This document shows positions 27,101 through 35,676 of a DNA stretch of 64,000 nt, one piece after another. Source of the DNA: an uncultured bacterium (lineage in GTDB: Bacteria; Cyanobacteriota; Vampirovibrionia; Gastranaerophilales; Gastranaerophilaceae); NCBI GenBank assembly GCA_949292185.1, contig CASEYP010000010.1, positions 1 to 64,000 on the forward strand. Direction: 5' to 3'. Position numbers and translations under genes: made by a program. The notes below the pieces were generated by a model that was not told where the DNA came from, did no database searches, and saw only the letters and a program-made list of their open reading frames with translations. Position 1 is the first letter of the stretch, and every line of letters begins with the position of its first letter.

Positions 27101-27967
27101 TTATAATTTTAGTTTAGCCACAATTTTTGGTATTTGTTCAAAAACTTTTGAATATTCACCTACAATTTTCGTAATTTTACCTTTATACATTATTGCAAGT
27201 TCAATAATATTTTCATCAGAAAATTTACTGTATACAGCATTAATTTCACTACATGAAACTTGCAAATATTTTAGAACTTCTCTTTCAATTTTATATTGTT
27301 GAAAAGTCATATCATCATTAATCTTTGAAAACTCATTTATAAATTCAAAATCTTTTCTTGCTTCAATAGCAATTATACCTTGACAAGCAGCAGGTAAAAC
27401 TTTGTCTGTATCCAAAACTTCAACATTAAATATTTGATTTACTTTGCTGAATATATTTAGCCTGTCTAAACCTGCTTTTGCCAAAATTATCGCATCATAT
27501 TCACCATTTGCCAATTTATTTAAACGAGTATCAACATTTCCCCTAATCATTTTGACATCAGCCTTCGGGAAATATTGGCTCATATAATACTCTCGTCTTG
27601 GACTACTTGTACCAATAACCATTATAGAATTTTTATCCTTTGATTTTATCAAAACATCACGAGCATCAGCTCTTTTAGGCGTTGCAATTATATCTAAATT
27701 TTCTTTTAATTCTGAAGGTAAATCCTTTGCACTATGAACAGCTATATCAATTTCATTATTCAAAAGTGAATTTTCAAATTCATTTATAAATAAACCCTTA
27801 TCCCCAATTTCGCTAAGCGGTTTATCTAAAATCTTGTCACCCTGAGTTTTGATAACTACAATTTCTACTTCTAACTTTGGAAATTGTTTTTTCAAAATAT
27901 CTTCTACAATCTGAGTCTGTGCTAACGCTAATTTACTGCCTCTTGTTCCAATTTTTATTTTTTTCAT
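27101..27967 (-). CDS. hemC: Hydroxymethylbilane synthase (porphobilinogen deaminase)
   Basis: Polymerises four porphobilinogens into hydroxymethylbilane. 288 residues, slightly short. Starts KKIKIGTRGSKLALAQT; AVHSAKDLP, GTSSPRRE, IRGNVDTRLNKL and ILAKAGLDRL are intact. The cofactor cysteine is in LQVSCSEINAVY; the usual Gly-Gly before it is replaced by Val-Ser, a mild divergence. 12 nt after the precorrin-2 dehydrogenase. Confidence 0.95.
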   Translation of the reverse strand: MKKIKIGTRGSKLALAQTQIVEDILKKQFPKLEVEIVVIKTQGDKILDKPLSEIGDKGLFINEFENSLLNNEIDIAVHSAKDLPSELKENLDIIATPKRADARDVLIKSKDKNSIMVIGTSSPRREYYMSQYFPKADVKMIRGNVDTRLNKLANGEYDAIILAKAGLDRLNIFSKVNQIFNVEVLDTDKVLPAACQGIIAIEARKDFEFINEFSKINDDMTFQQYKIEREVLKYLQVSCSEINAVYSKFSDENIIELAIMYKGKITKIVGEYSKVFEQIPKIVAKLKL

Positions 27968-27979
27968 TGGATATCCATT

Positions 27980-28624
27980 CTATTTTTTTACAATACTACT
28001 TTCAACTAAATTATTCATTCGCTCTTCCAATTCATTATAACTAAGTTCAAAATCATTGTCCTTATAATATTCTAAAATGGAATGAATAATTTTTGCTCGA
28101 ATATTTTGCTTTGATACAACCTGCTTCAAATTTTGCCTCAATAAACTTATATTTTCTACAACCTCATCAATATTTTTTGGCAAGTTATCCATAAGTATAG
28201 ATTTTACATAAGCCGCAATATCAGGAGCTTTGCCACTTGTTGAACATCCTACAACTAAAGATTTCTCCTTTATAAGTGCAGGAAATATAAATGAACAATT
28301 CTTTATATCATCAACCGTATTAACAAAGATATTATTTTCATTACAAACATTTGCAACAAAATTATTTACATCTTCATTATCAGTTGCAGAAATTACAATA
28401 AAAGCTTGCTTTATATCTTCTACATCAACTGTCTTTTTTTTATATATAAGATTTGGATTGTTACTTAAAACTTCTTCTAATTCAACACAAATTTCAGGTG
28501 CTACAAGTGTTATATTTGCTTCAAACGGTAATAACTTTATAACCTTTCTATATGCAATCCCGCCACCACCGACAACTAAAACATTTTTATCTTTTAAATC
28601 TACAAACAAAGGGAAATAAGCCAT
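27980..28624 (-). CDS. Precorrin-2 dehydrogenase / sirohydrochlorin ferrochelatase (Met8/CysG N-terminal type)
   Basis: 214 residues of the siroheme synthase N-terminal family. It has the NAD-binding glycine run (NVLVVGGGGIAYRKV), then FIVISATDNEDVN and the SFIFPALIKEKSLVVGCSTSGKAPD segment carrying the candidate catalytic/metal Asp. It oxidises precorrin-2 to sirohydrochlorin and may insert iron. No separate chelatase is seen in the cluster, so the Met8-like bifunctional reading is plausible. Its ATG overlaps the hemA stop (TAATG). Confidence 0.9.
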   Translation of the reverse strand: MAYFPLFVDLKDKNVLVVGGGGIAYRKVIKLLPFEANITLVAPEICVELEEVLSNNPNLIYKKKTVDVEDIKQAFIVISATDNEDVNNFVANVCNENNIFVNTVDDIKNCSFIFPALIKEKSLVVGCSTSGKAPDIAAYVKSILMDNLPKNIDEVVENISLLRQNLKQVVSKQNIRAKIIHSILEYYKDNDFELSYNELEERMNNLVESSIVKK

Positions 28625-29775
28625 TATCCAACCTCACTTCCTTCTTTTTCAACAAGATGTATAACATTTGCAAATGAATCTGCATCTAATTTGTCTTTTA
28701 AATAATATAAAAATGTTTCCAGTGAAAAATCTTTAAACTTTGGATTTTCAAATTGAATTTTCTCTAGCGCGTTGTGATATATAATATTTTTATATATTTT
28801 TTGTAATTCTTGGTTTAGAATATCATAAGCATCATCAACAGCTTTTTCTTTTTTTTCATTGTTATCTTCAACTAATTTTTTAAAATAATCAATCGTAATA
28901 AGATTACAATTTTCTATTTTTGAAATTTCTCTATCTATATCATAAGGTGAAGCTAAATCTATAAATAACATTTTTTTAGAAGAAATCTTCGAAATTGTAT
29001 CATCATAATTTATTGTATAATGAGGACTTTTTGTTGCAGATATAACTATATCAACATTTGGCAAATATTTAAAACGATTTGCGTAATCTATAAGTTCAAC
29101 TTCTTGAGTATAATTTATAGCACAACCGTGAGATCTTTGAGTTGCATAAATTTTTGCATTCAAATTCTTGTTCAAAAGATTTCTTATAATACTTGAACCA
29201 ATTTTACCACTTGCACCAATAACCATTATCACAGGATTTGAAAGATTATTTTCTTGTACAAAATTTTTAATTTCACTACAAGCTAATGTTGCATAAGATA
29301 TTGCAGATTTTGAAATTTCAGTTTGAGTTTTAATTTTTTTTGCACAAGATAATGCGCTTAAAAATGAAGTATTCAACTCATAACCAGTCCTTTTTTGATG
29401 CAAAGCTTCTAAATATGTCTGCTTTACTTGCGCCAAAATTTCATTTTCACCAACAATAATTGAATCAAGCCCACAAGTTACCTTAAAAATATGCTCTACA
29501 GCACCTTGATTTTCATAATATCTGGCATATTTTCGTATTTCACTAACAGAAAACCCTGTTTTTTTAGACAACAAATTTTCTAAAATTGAAAAAATACCCT
29601 TGCTTGATTCTATGTATATTTCTGTTCTATTACAAGTTGCCAAAATTATACATTTTACATCAGATAAAAATTCACCTAATTGAGATATGAAATTTTCTTT
29701 TTCTAAAGTCGTAAAAGCAAATTTGTTCCTAATATTTTCCGGAGCAGTTTTGAAACTTATACTTATACATTTCAA
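28624..29775 (-). CDS. hemA: Glutamyl-tRNA reductase
   Basis: Reduces glutamyl-tRNA(Glu) to glutamate-1-semialdehyde with NADPH, first committed step of tetrapyrrole synthesis in the C5 route. 383 residues. The catalytic Cys is in LATCNRTEIYI, followed by FKVTCGLDSIIVGENEILAQVK, the nucleotide-binding VIMVIGASGKIGSSI and a helical dimerisation C-terminus, slightly shorter than in E. coli. Its start overlaps the reductase stop by 4 nt (ATGA), so translation of the two is coupled. Confidence 0.95.
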   Translation of the reverse strand: MKCISISFKTAPENIRNKFAFTTLEKENFISQLGEFLSDVKCIILATCNRTEIYIESSKGIFSILENLLSKKTGFSVSEIRKYARYYENQGAVEHIFKVTCGLDSIIVGENEILAQVKQTYLEALHQKRTGYELNTSFLSALSCAKKIKTQTEISKSAISYATLACSEIKNFVQENNLSNPVIMVIGASGKIGSSIIRNLLNKNLNAKIYATQRSHGCAINYTQEVELIDYANRFKYLPNVDIVISATKSPHYTINYDDTISKISSKKMLFIDLASPYDIDREISKIENCNLITIDYFKKLVEDNNEKKEKAVDDAYDILNQELQKIYKNIIYHNALEKIQFENPKFKDFSLETFLYYLKDKLDADSFANVIHLVEKEGSEVG

Positions 29776-31334
29776 ATTGCATACTCCTTAACGATTTCAA
29801 CAAATCTATCTTTATTAGATTTTATCCATTTGTCAAAAGTCAAATCAGCACTTTGAATTTCTCTGCCCAAAGATCTAAACATTTCAGGAATTCTATCGGC
29901 TGGAATTGTACCAAGAACTTCTCCAAAATGTTCCTCACCTTGAATTTCACTTCCTCCAAAGAAAAGATCAAAAGCATCACCTAATACACCATCAACTTTT
30001 TTCTTTCCGCCTTTAAACCCTAATTTTGCAGTTTCATGAGCAGCACAAGATGATTGACATCCTGAAATACATAACTTTGGTAATACTCCGTCTTTGAAAT
30101 TTTCTTCCTTATCAACTTGAATAATTTTTTCCAAAAGCCCGCTTGAATTAGACAAACCTTGTTGACAAATTGTTGCACCTACGCAGCTTACAGATTCTTG
30201 CAATTCAGTATTCGCATTATCTGAACTGATTACAGATAAAACTTCACAAGCTTCATCTTTTGTCAAATTCGTTATATACATTTCTTCTTTTGTAGAAAGT
30301 CTTAATCCTACATTTTCAAATTTCAAAATAGTATCATATAAATTTTTCAAAACCTCAAATGACGGATTACCAAGAGCCGGATGATATTTTACTGCATATA
30401 ATCCTTCTTGTTTTTGTTCAACAATATTTCTATCTAATTTAGAGAATAATCCGTTTCCTTTTTTAGAAATACTCACAGGTTTAATATCTAATGTTAAATC
30501 TTCGCTTTTCTTTAAGTCAGATAAAATATTATTAAATTCTGACAAATATTTTTCTTCACCTATAGTTCTTGGAATATATCTTGTTCTTGCTTTTGCACGA
30601 TTTTCATAATTTCCGAACTTCATAAAAATCTGAACCATAGCCATTATGTAATATAAAATTTCATTTGGCTCTACATCTTCAGCAGTCTTTATTCCAAATT
30701 CCGGATTAACCCCCAAGCCGCCAGCTGTATATAAATCAAATTTGCCATTTGCTTTTGCGACAAATCCCATATCACGATAAGTTGCGTGTACAATATTTTC
30801 AGGCGAATTTGAAAAACTAACTTTTAATTTTCTAGGTAACTTTATAGAACCAATTAAATCTGTTAAAAATTCTGAAGCACTAATAGCATAAGGACTTACA
30901 TCAAAATATTCACCTTTTTCAATCCCAGATAGTGGTGAACATAAAACATTTCGAGGATTATCTCCCCCACCGCCTAATGTTAATATTCCAGCATCATACA
31001 TATCTAACATCAATTTTGGAAGATTATCAGGCGTTACATGGTGTAATTGGATTGATTGATTTGTTGTAAAATGGATTTTTTCTATATTATATTTTTCAAT
31101 ACTATCAAGTATAAATTTAAACTTATCAATACCTAAAACACCACCAGCAACCCTCAATCTAAGCATCGCGCTTTTGTGGCCTCGTTCTGAATATGTACCA
31201 AAACCTCCTGATATAGATTTATATTCAGGAATTGAAAGTTCGCCATTATAATATTTTTCACAAACTTGCGCAAAATCTTGAATTTGCTTTCTTCTATTTT
31301 GCTTAATTGTTTCTTTATCCAGAACTTTATTCAT
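29772..31334 (-). CDS. Siroheme/4Fe-4S nitrite or sulfite reductase (NirA-like)
   Basis: 520 residues of the nitrite/sulfite reductase family, with two ferredoxin-like half domains and two cofactor domains. The cluster and siroheme ligands are visible as C384-x5-C390 (CVGATIC) and C422-x3-C426 (CISGC). Basic siroheme-carboxylate contacts include RGHKSAMLRLRV and YENRAKARTRYIP. It would perform the six-electron reduction of nitrite to ammonia or sulfite to sulfide, probably from ferredoxin. Neighbours (Hcp, Crp/Fnr regulator, HPP protein) favour nitrite. It is followed directly by the whole siroheme pathway. Confidence 0.88.
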   Translation of the reverse strand: MNKVLDKETIKQNRRKQIQDFAQVCEKYYNGELSIPEYKSISGGFGTYSERGHKSAMLRLRVAGGVLGIDKFKFILDSIEKYNIEKIHFTTNQSIQLHHVTPDNLPKLMLDMYDAGILTLGGGGDNPRNVLCSPLSGIEKGEYFDVSPYAISASEFLTDLIGSIKLPRKLKVSFSNSPENIVHATYRDMGFVAKANGKFDLYTAGGLGVNPEFGIKTAEDVEPNEILYYIMAMVQIFMKFGNYENRAKARTRYIPRTIGEEKYLSEFNNILSDLKKSEDLTLDIKPVSISKKGNGLFSKLDRNIVEQKQEGLYAVKYHPALGNPSFEVLKNLYDTILKFENVGLRLSTKEEMYITNLTKDEACEVLSVISSDNANTELQESVSCVGATICQQGLSNSSGLLEKIIQVDKEENFKDGVLPKLCISGCQSSCAAHETAKLGFKGGKKKVDGVLGDAFDLFFGGSEIQGEEHFGEVLGTIPADRIPEMFRSLGREIQSADLTFDKWIKSNKDRFVEIVKEYAI

Positions 31335-31424
31335 ACTTATATTTCTCTATAATTGATTTATTATATTATTTTAACCCAAAATTGAGGTTTTATACATTAA
31401 ATATTTCTAAAGATTTAATCATAC

Positions 31425-31736
31425 TCACTTATGAACGTGCTTTGGTCTTAATAAAAGCATTTTTGTATTTTCAACAGCCTTCAATCCGTGTGGAGTTTTC
31501 GCAGGCATAACAATCATTTGACCAGCATTCAATCTATAAACTTCTTTTCCTATAGTTATATCAGCAACACCTTCTATAATTTGTGCTACTTCATCTTTTT
31601 CATCTGTATGAATACTTCGTTCTACTCCAGCCTTAAAAGAGAGCAGAGTTAAAGAACTCTGCTCATTATCAAATACAAATTTTTTATTAATTGTATCTAA
31701 ATATTCTATTTCTTTTAAATCTATAATCTTTGACAT
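31425..31736 (-). CDS. Small cupin-domain protein
   Basis: 103 residues forming one cupin barrel. Motif 1 region is SIHTDEKDEVAQIIEGVADI, with one His and Glu residues as possible metal ligands; motif 2 is MPAKTPHGLKAV. Small cupins of this kind often bind metal and act in sensing or detoxification; the activity is unknown. Its ATG overlaps the hcp stop by one base (TAATG), so the two are coupled. A 90-nt gap separates it from the reductase. Confidence 0.85.
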   Translation of the reverse strand: MSKIIDLKEIEYLDTINKKFVFDNEQSSLTLLSFKAGVERSIHTDEKDEVAQIIEGVADITIGKEVYRLNAGQMIVMPAKTPHGLKAVENTKMLLLRPKHVHK

Positions 31737-33271
31737 TATCCTAATATATCCTTCAAATCATTTTCCGGTGTTGTAATTGGTTTAATTTTAAACTTCTCAA
31801 CCAAAATATTCAATACATTAGGAGAAACAAAAGCAGGAAGTGTCGGACCTAATCTGATATTTTCAATACCCAAATACAACAATGTCAATAAAATACAAAC
31901 AGCTTTTTGTTCATACCAAGATAATACCAATGATAAAGGTAACTCATTAACTGAACAATTAAAAGCTTTTGCTAGTTCAACCGCAACCTTTATAGCTGAA
32001 TACGCATCATTACATTGACCCATATCAAGTAATCTTGGAATACCATCAATTTCACCTAAATCTAAATCATTAAATCTATATTTTCCGCAAGCTAAAGTTA
32101 ATATAAGTGTATCTTTAGGCGCTTGTTTTACAAAATCAGTATAATAATTTCTACCTGTTTTTGCACCATCACAACCTCCAACCAAGAATATATGTTTTAA
32201 ATCACCTGACTTTACAGCACCAATAACTTTATCCGCAACAGATAACACAGTATTATGCCCAAATCCGACAGTCAAAATATCTCCGCCATTTATCCCTGTC
32301 ATTTTCTGAGTTTCTTTATATCCGCCAAGTTCAAGTGCCTTTTGAATAACAGGAGTAAAATCTTTATCTTCTCCAATATGTTTTGTATTAGGGAATCTTA
32401 CAACTGATGTTGTAAATACTCGATCTGCGTAACTATCTTTTACAGGCATAATACAATTTGTTGTAAATAAAATCGGAGCAGGTATATTTGCAAATTCTTT
32501 TTGTTGATTTTGCCAAGCTGTTCCAAAATTCCCTTTCAAATGAGGATATTTTTTCAACTCAGGATAAGCATGACACGGTAACATTTCACCATGCGTATAT
32601 ATATTTATTCCTTTATCTTTTGTTTGCTCTAACAACAATGCTAAATCATGAAGATCATGCCCTGTTACAACAATAAATGGTCCGGATTCAATATTTGTAG
32701 AAACTTTTGTTGGTATAGGATTTCCATAAGTTTCGGTATTTGCTTTATCTAATAATCCCATACATTTTAGATTTATTTCACCTGTTTTTAATACTAAAGA
32801 TAATAATTCATCAGTACTTAAATCTTTTGAAATCCCTTGCAAAGCTTCAATAAAGAATTTATCAACAACTTCATCACTGTATCCCAAAACTTTAGCATGA
32901 TGTGCGTATGCGGCAATTCCCTTTAAGCCAAATAAAATAAGTGATTTCAAACTTCTAATATCTTCATCACATTCCCAAACGGATTTTATATCAAATTTGT
33001 TATCACAAGGAATTTTCTCAGAAATTTCATCTGTCAAATTTTTGATTGAAGCATTATCAAAATTCACATTGGTAATCGTTGTAAATAATGCATCTATTAT
33101 AAGTTTCACATTCTCTTGTGTATACGGTGCACAATTTGCAAATTCTATAGTTTTCGAGGTTAATTCATCTTGCAAATTTGCAGTATCTGCAGTTTTTCCG
33201 CAAACGCCTTGAACTGTACAACCTTTACATTGTGCTGTTTGCTCACATTGAAAACAAAACATTTTATTCAT
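31736..33271 (-). CDS. hcp: Hybrid cluster protein (hydroxylamine / nitric oxide reductase)
   Basis: 511 residues. The N-terminal 4Fe-4S ligands match the class I anaerobe arrangement: Cys6, Cys9, Cys18 and Cys24 in FCFQCEQTA ... GCTVQGVCGK. Cluster segments further on are HGEMLPCHAYPEL, TTNCIMP, VGGCDGAK and LTLACGKYRFND. Hcp reduces hydroxylamine in vitro and NO in vivo and protects anaerobes from nitrosative stress. First gene of the operon; AAGGAG precedes the ATG. No hcr reductase gene adjoins, so electrons probably come from another donor. Confidence 0.96.
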   Translation of the reverse strand: MNKMFCFQCEQTAQCKGCTVQGVCGKTADTANLQDELTSKTIEFANCAPYTQENVKLIIDALFTTITNVNFDNASIKNLTDEISEKIPCDNKFDIKSVWECDEDIRSLKSLILFGLKGIAAYAHHAKVLGYSDEVVDKFFIEALQGISKDLSTDELLSLVLKTGEINLKCMGLLDKANTETYGNPIPTKVSTNIESGPFIVVTGHDLHDLALLLEQTKDKGINIYTHGEMLPCHAYPELKKYPHLKGNFGTAWQNQQKEFANIPAPILFTTNCIMPVKDSYADRVFTTSVVRFPNTKHIGEDKDFTPVIQKALELGGYKETQKMTGINGGDILTVGFGHNTVLSVADKVIGAVKSGDLKHIFLVGGCDGAKTGRNYYTDFVKQAPKDTLILTLACGKYRFNDLDLGEIDGIPRLLDMGQCNDAYSAIKVAVELAKAFNCSVNELPLSLVLSWYEQKAVCILLTLLYLGIENIRLGPTLPAFVSPNVLNILVEKFKIKPITTPENDLKDILG

Positions 33272-33305
33272 AAAATAAATCTCCTTTACTTTTTACTAAC
33301 TTTAA

Positions 33306-33346
33306 ATTATATTAATCCCACAAATAAATATGTTGGAAATCCAACA
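33306..33346 (-). promoter_or_regulatory. hcp promoter with upstream inverted-repeat operator
   Basis: On the minus strand TATAAT lies at 33311-33306, giving a start near 33299. An inverted repeat TGTTGGA-AA-TCCAACA occupies 33331-33346, centred about 39-40 bases upstream of that start, close to the -41.5 position used by class II CRP/FNR activators. The same repeat lies 11 bp before the regulator's own ATG, so it could also autoregulate. No good -35 is present, as expected for an activator-dependent promoter. Confidence 0.6.
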
Positions 33347-33356
33347 AAACGGTAAT

Positions 33357-34028
33357 ATGAAAAAATATCTCAGCGTACTAAAAAAAAGTTTATTATTTCA
33401 AAATATAGAAGAATCCGAGCTTCTACATCTTTTAAATTGTCTTGATGTTCAAATTAAGAGTTACAAAAAAGGAGAAATAATTTTTTCTGAAGGAAAAAAT
33501 TATGAACAAAGTGGAGTCTTAATTTCAGGAGCATTACAAATTGTGCAATATGATTTTATGGGAAATCGCTCAATTTTAGCAGAAGTTGAACCTTTGCAAT
33601 TATTTGCAGAAGCTTATGCACTATGTCACTTTGAACTTCCTGTAAATATAGAAGCAGCTTGTGATAGCAATGTTCTTATGCTAAATTCAAAAAAAATTTC
33701 AACACCTTGCTCAACTCCCTGCCATTTTCACTTAATTATTATCAATAATTTATTAAAAATTTTGGCAACTAATAACATAAAATTAAACACAAAAATTCAA
33801 TGTCTCTCAAAGCGTTCAACACGTGAAAAAATCTTAAATTATCTATATTCACAAGCAAAAAAATATAAATCCAATACTTTTGAAATTCCGTTTGATAGGC
33901 AAAATTTGGCAGACTACCTTTGCGTTGAAAGAAGTGCCATGTCAGCTGAAATAAGTAAATTATGCAAAGAACAAATTATTGAAACTAAAAAAAATAAATT
34001 TAAACTGTTAAAATTAAAAAATTTTTAA
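33357..34028 (+). CDS. Crp/Fnr-family transcriptional regulator, HcpR-like
   Basis: 223 residues. Residues ~15-125 are a cyclic-nucleotide-binding-like beta barrel (KKGEIIFSEGKNYEQSGVLISGALQIVQ) and ~140-223 a winged helix (FDRQNLADYLCVERSAMSAEISKL). The start is placed at MKKYLSV because an upstream in-frame ATG would run through the palindrome. It is divergent from hcp, as HcpR genes are in other anaerobes. The sensor ligand is not evident; Cys residues near 121 and 125 (CSTPC) are a possible site. Likely activates hcp and itself. Confidence 0.82.
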   Translation: MKKYLSVLKKSLLFQNIEESELLHLLNCLDVQIKSYKKGEIIFSEGKNYEQSGVLISGALQIVQYDFMGNRSILAEVEPLQLFAEAYALCHFELPVNIEAACDSNVLMLNSKKISTPCSTPCHFHLIIINNLLKILATNNIKLNTKIQCLSKRSTREKILNYLYSQAKKYKSNTFEIPFDRQNLADYLCVERSAMSAEISKLCKEQIIETKKNKFKLLKLKNF

Positions 34029-34037
34029 TATCAAGAC

Positions 34038-34982
34038 CTAATTTAATTGTTGCTTACTACCTCTAAATAAAACCATAGCCGTATAACTTAAAACAATAGA
34101 ACCAATCAAAACTTCTACTGGGAATCTTATAAGTAAATGTTGATCTAATATCATAGGAATTAATAAAACTGCACCTGCAGGAGGAAAATTTATTCTTACT
34201 TTGTTTAACACAACAAACAAAACACAACACGCTAAAGCTGTACATAAAGAAAGCGGTAAATTTAAATATACATTAAAAAATAATCTTACCATACTGCCAA
34301 CAAAAGCACTAAATGTCATCAATCCGGCAATATAAGCAGGCTTTTTTCTTGCAGGACTATTTGGATTAGAAAGTTCCGTAAACATTACAATTAAAGGCGG
34401 TGCTAAGAAATATATCTGATGCGCTTTGAACGGAATCAAAGCAATTAATCCAAAAACTACTAATAATTTTGACCACTTAATTATTTGATTTTTCAAAACA
34501 AAATTACAAGGCTTAAAATTATTTACAGGTCGCAGGTGATGTTTTTCCATAATCCATTGTGCCAAAATTATAATCAAAGACATTACCATAACCGCAACAG
34601 GATAAACAAAACTTGAAGTTTTCAAATAAACAGGAAGAATACACGCTGAAATAATCGGTACAAAATTTGTCTTACACGCAGTTAATATAACCCCCGTAAA
34701 TCCAAAACATATACAAACCTGCAAAATTAATGGCAAAGGACAATATCGAACAATCAAAACTCCAAATAAAGCCGCAGCAGACATTAAGAAAAAAATTCTT
34801 CTCTTATTCACAGCCCAAGGTTGTTGCTCAGCAACCCAAGCACCTATTGTTAATGCACAAATTTCAGGGAAAATAATTTCTTTTTCTCCACTCAATTCGG
34901 CAAGCAAAACCATTGATATTGCCATAACAACACCAAATAGATAACGCTCAAATCTTACTGTCTTTAAAAATTTCGTATCCAT
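34038..34982 (-). CDS. HPP-family integral membrane protein
   Basis: 314 residues with about 8-10 membrane spans in two similar halves. Family-like segments are FPEICALTIGAWVAEQQPW and INFPPAGAVLLIPMIL; the typical HPP tripeptide is replaced by FPP. A plant plastid HPP protein and a cyanobacterial relative are known nitrite transporters. Next to the Hcp/nitrite-reductase locus and convergent with its regulator (9 nt apart), nitrite passage is an attractive but unproven role. Confidence 0.65.
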   Translation of the reverse strand: MDTKFLKTVRFERYLFGVVMAISMVLLAELSGEKEIIFPEICALTIGAWVAEQQPWAVNKRRIFFLMSAAALFGVLIVRYCPLPLILQVCICFGFTGVILTACKTNFVPIISACILPVYLKTSSFVYPVAVMVMSLIIILAQWIMEKHHLRPVNNFKPCNFVLKNQIIKWSKLLVVFGLIALIPFKAHQIYFLAPPLIVMFTELSNPNSPARKKPAYIAGLMTFSAFVGSMVRLFFNVYLNLPLSLCTALACCVLFVVLNKVRINFPPAGAVLLIPMILDQHLLIRFPVEVLIGSIVLSYTAMVLFRGSKQQLN

Positions 34983-35019
34983 AAATCTGTATAGCTAAAT
35001 AAAGTTAATATATAAGATG

Positions 35020-35457
35020 TTATTTAGTTAAATATTCAATAACTTGGTCAACATGCCCCTTAACTTTAACTTTTCGCCACTCTTTTTCAATATTACCATC
35101 TTTATCAAGAATAAATGTGGAACGCTCAATACCCATATATTTTCTACCATACATAGATTTTTCTTTCCAAACACCATAAGCTTCAGCTAATTGATGTTCA
35201 GGATCAGATAGCAAAACAAAATTTAGTCCCTGTTTTTCCTTAAATGATTTATGACTTTTGATAGAATCAGGACTAACGCCGATAACTGTAGCATACTCAG
35301 TTATTCGATTTATATTATCTCTAAAATCGCAAGCTTCTTGAGTACAACCAGAAGTATTATCCTTAGGGTAAAAATATAATACAACTCTTTGCCCCTTAAA
35401 ATCATCTAAATTAAAATCCTGCTCAGCTCCATCAATATTTATTCCTGATAACTTCAT
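35020..35457 (-). CDS. bcp: Thioredoxin-dependent peroxiredoxin (Bcp/PrxQ type)
   Basis: 145 residues. The peroxidatic and resolving cysteines lie in one helix five residues apart (SGCTQEACDFRD), the alpha2-type PrxQ arrangement; FYPKDNTSGCT precedes them and an Arg lies in YMGIERSTFI. It reduces H2O2 and organic peroxides using thioredoxin. AAAGGAG precedes the ATG. Monocistronic. Confidence 0.95.
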   Translation of the reverse strand: MKLSGINIDGAEQDFNLDDFKGQRVVLYFYPKDNTSGCTQEACDFRDNINRITEYATVIGVSPDSIKSHKSFKEKQGLNFVLLSDPEHQLAEAYGVWKEKSMYGRKYMGIERSTFILDKDGNIEKEWRKVKVKGHVDQVIEYLTK

Positions 35458-35527
35458 TTTACTCTCCTTTTAATATAAGAATATCATAAAAATTATACTT
35501 AACTTCTTTATAATAAATTATACAAAA

Positions 35528-35563
35528 TAAAAGACCGAACAACTAATGTCATTCGGTCTTTTA
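35528..35563 (-). terminator. Rho-independent terminator
   Basis: A 12-bp perfect stem (TAAAAGACCGAA / TTCGGTCTTTTA) with a 12-base loop; on the minus strand it ends in TTTTATTTTG. It terminates the HELTH-protein transcript, 114 nt past its stop. Confidence 0.85.
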
Positions 35564-35676
35564 TGGTGGAACTTCACATACGGCTTAACACGCCAAACTC
35601 GCCAAATCGCTTAATTGACTATGTTTCAGGAATGTTGAAATTACGCATTTTTCAATACCCACAATCAAAAATTTGT

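Noticed and set aside
23320-29775. Heme biosynthesis operon
   Set aside because: Steps after uroporphyrinogen III (hemE onward) are missing while the siroheme branch genes are present, so the cluster is better read as siroheme synthesis.
29772-31334. Assimilatory sulfite reductase
   Set aside because: Motifs alone cannot exclude it, but no sulfate-activation genes are near and all neighbours point to nitrogen oxides.
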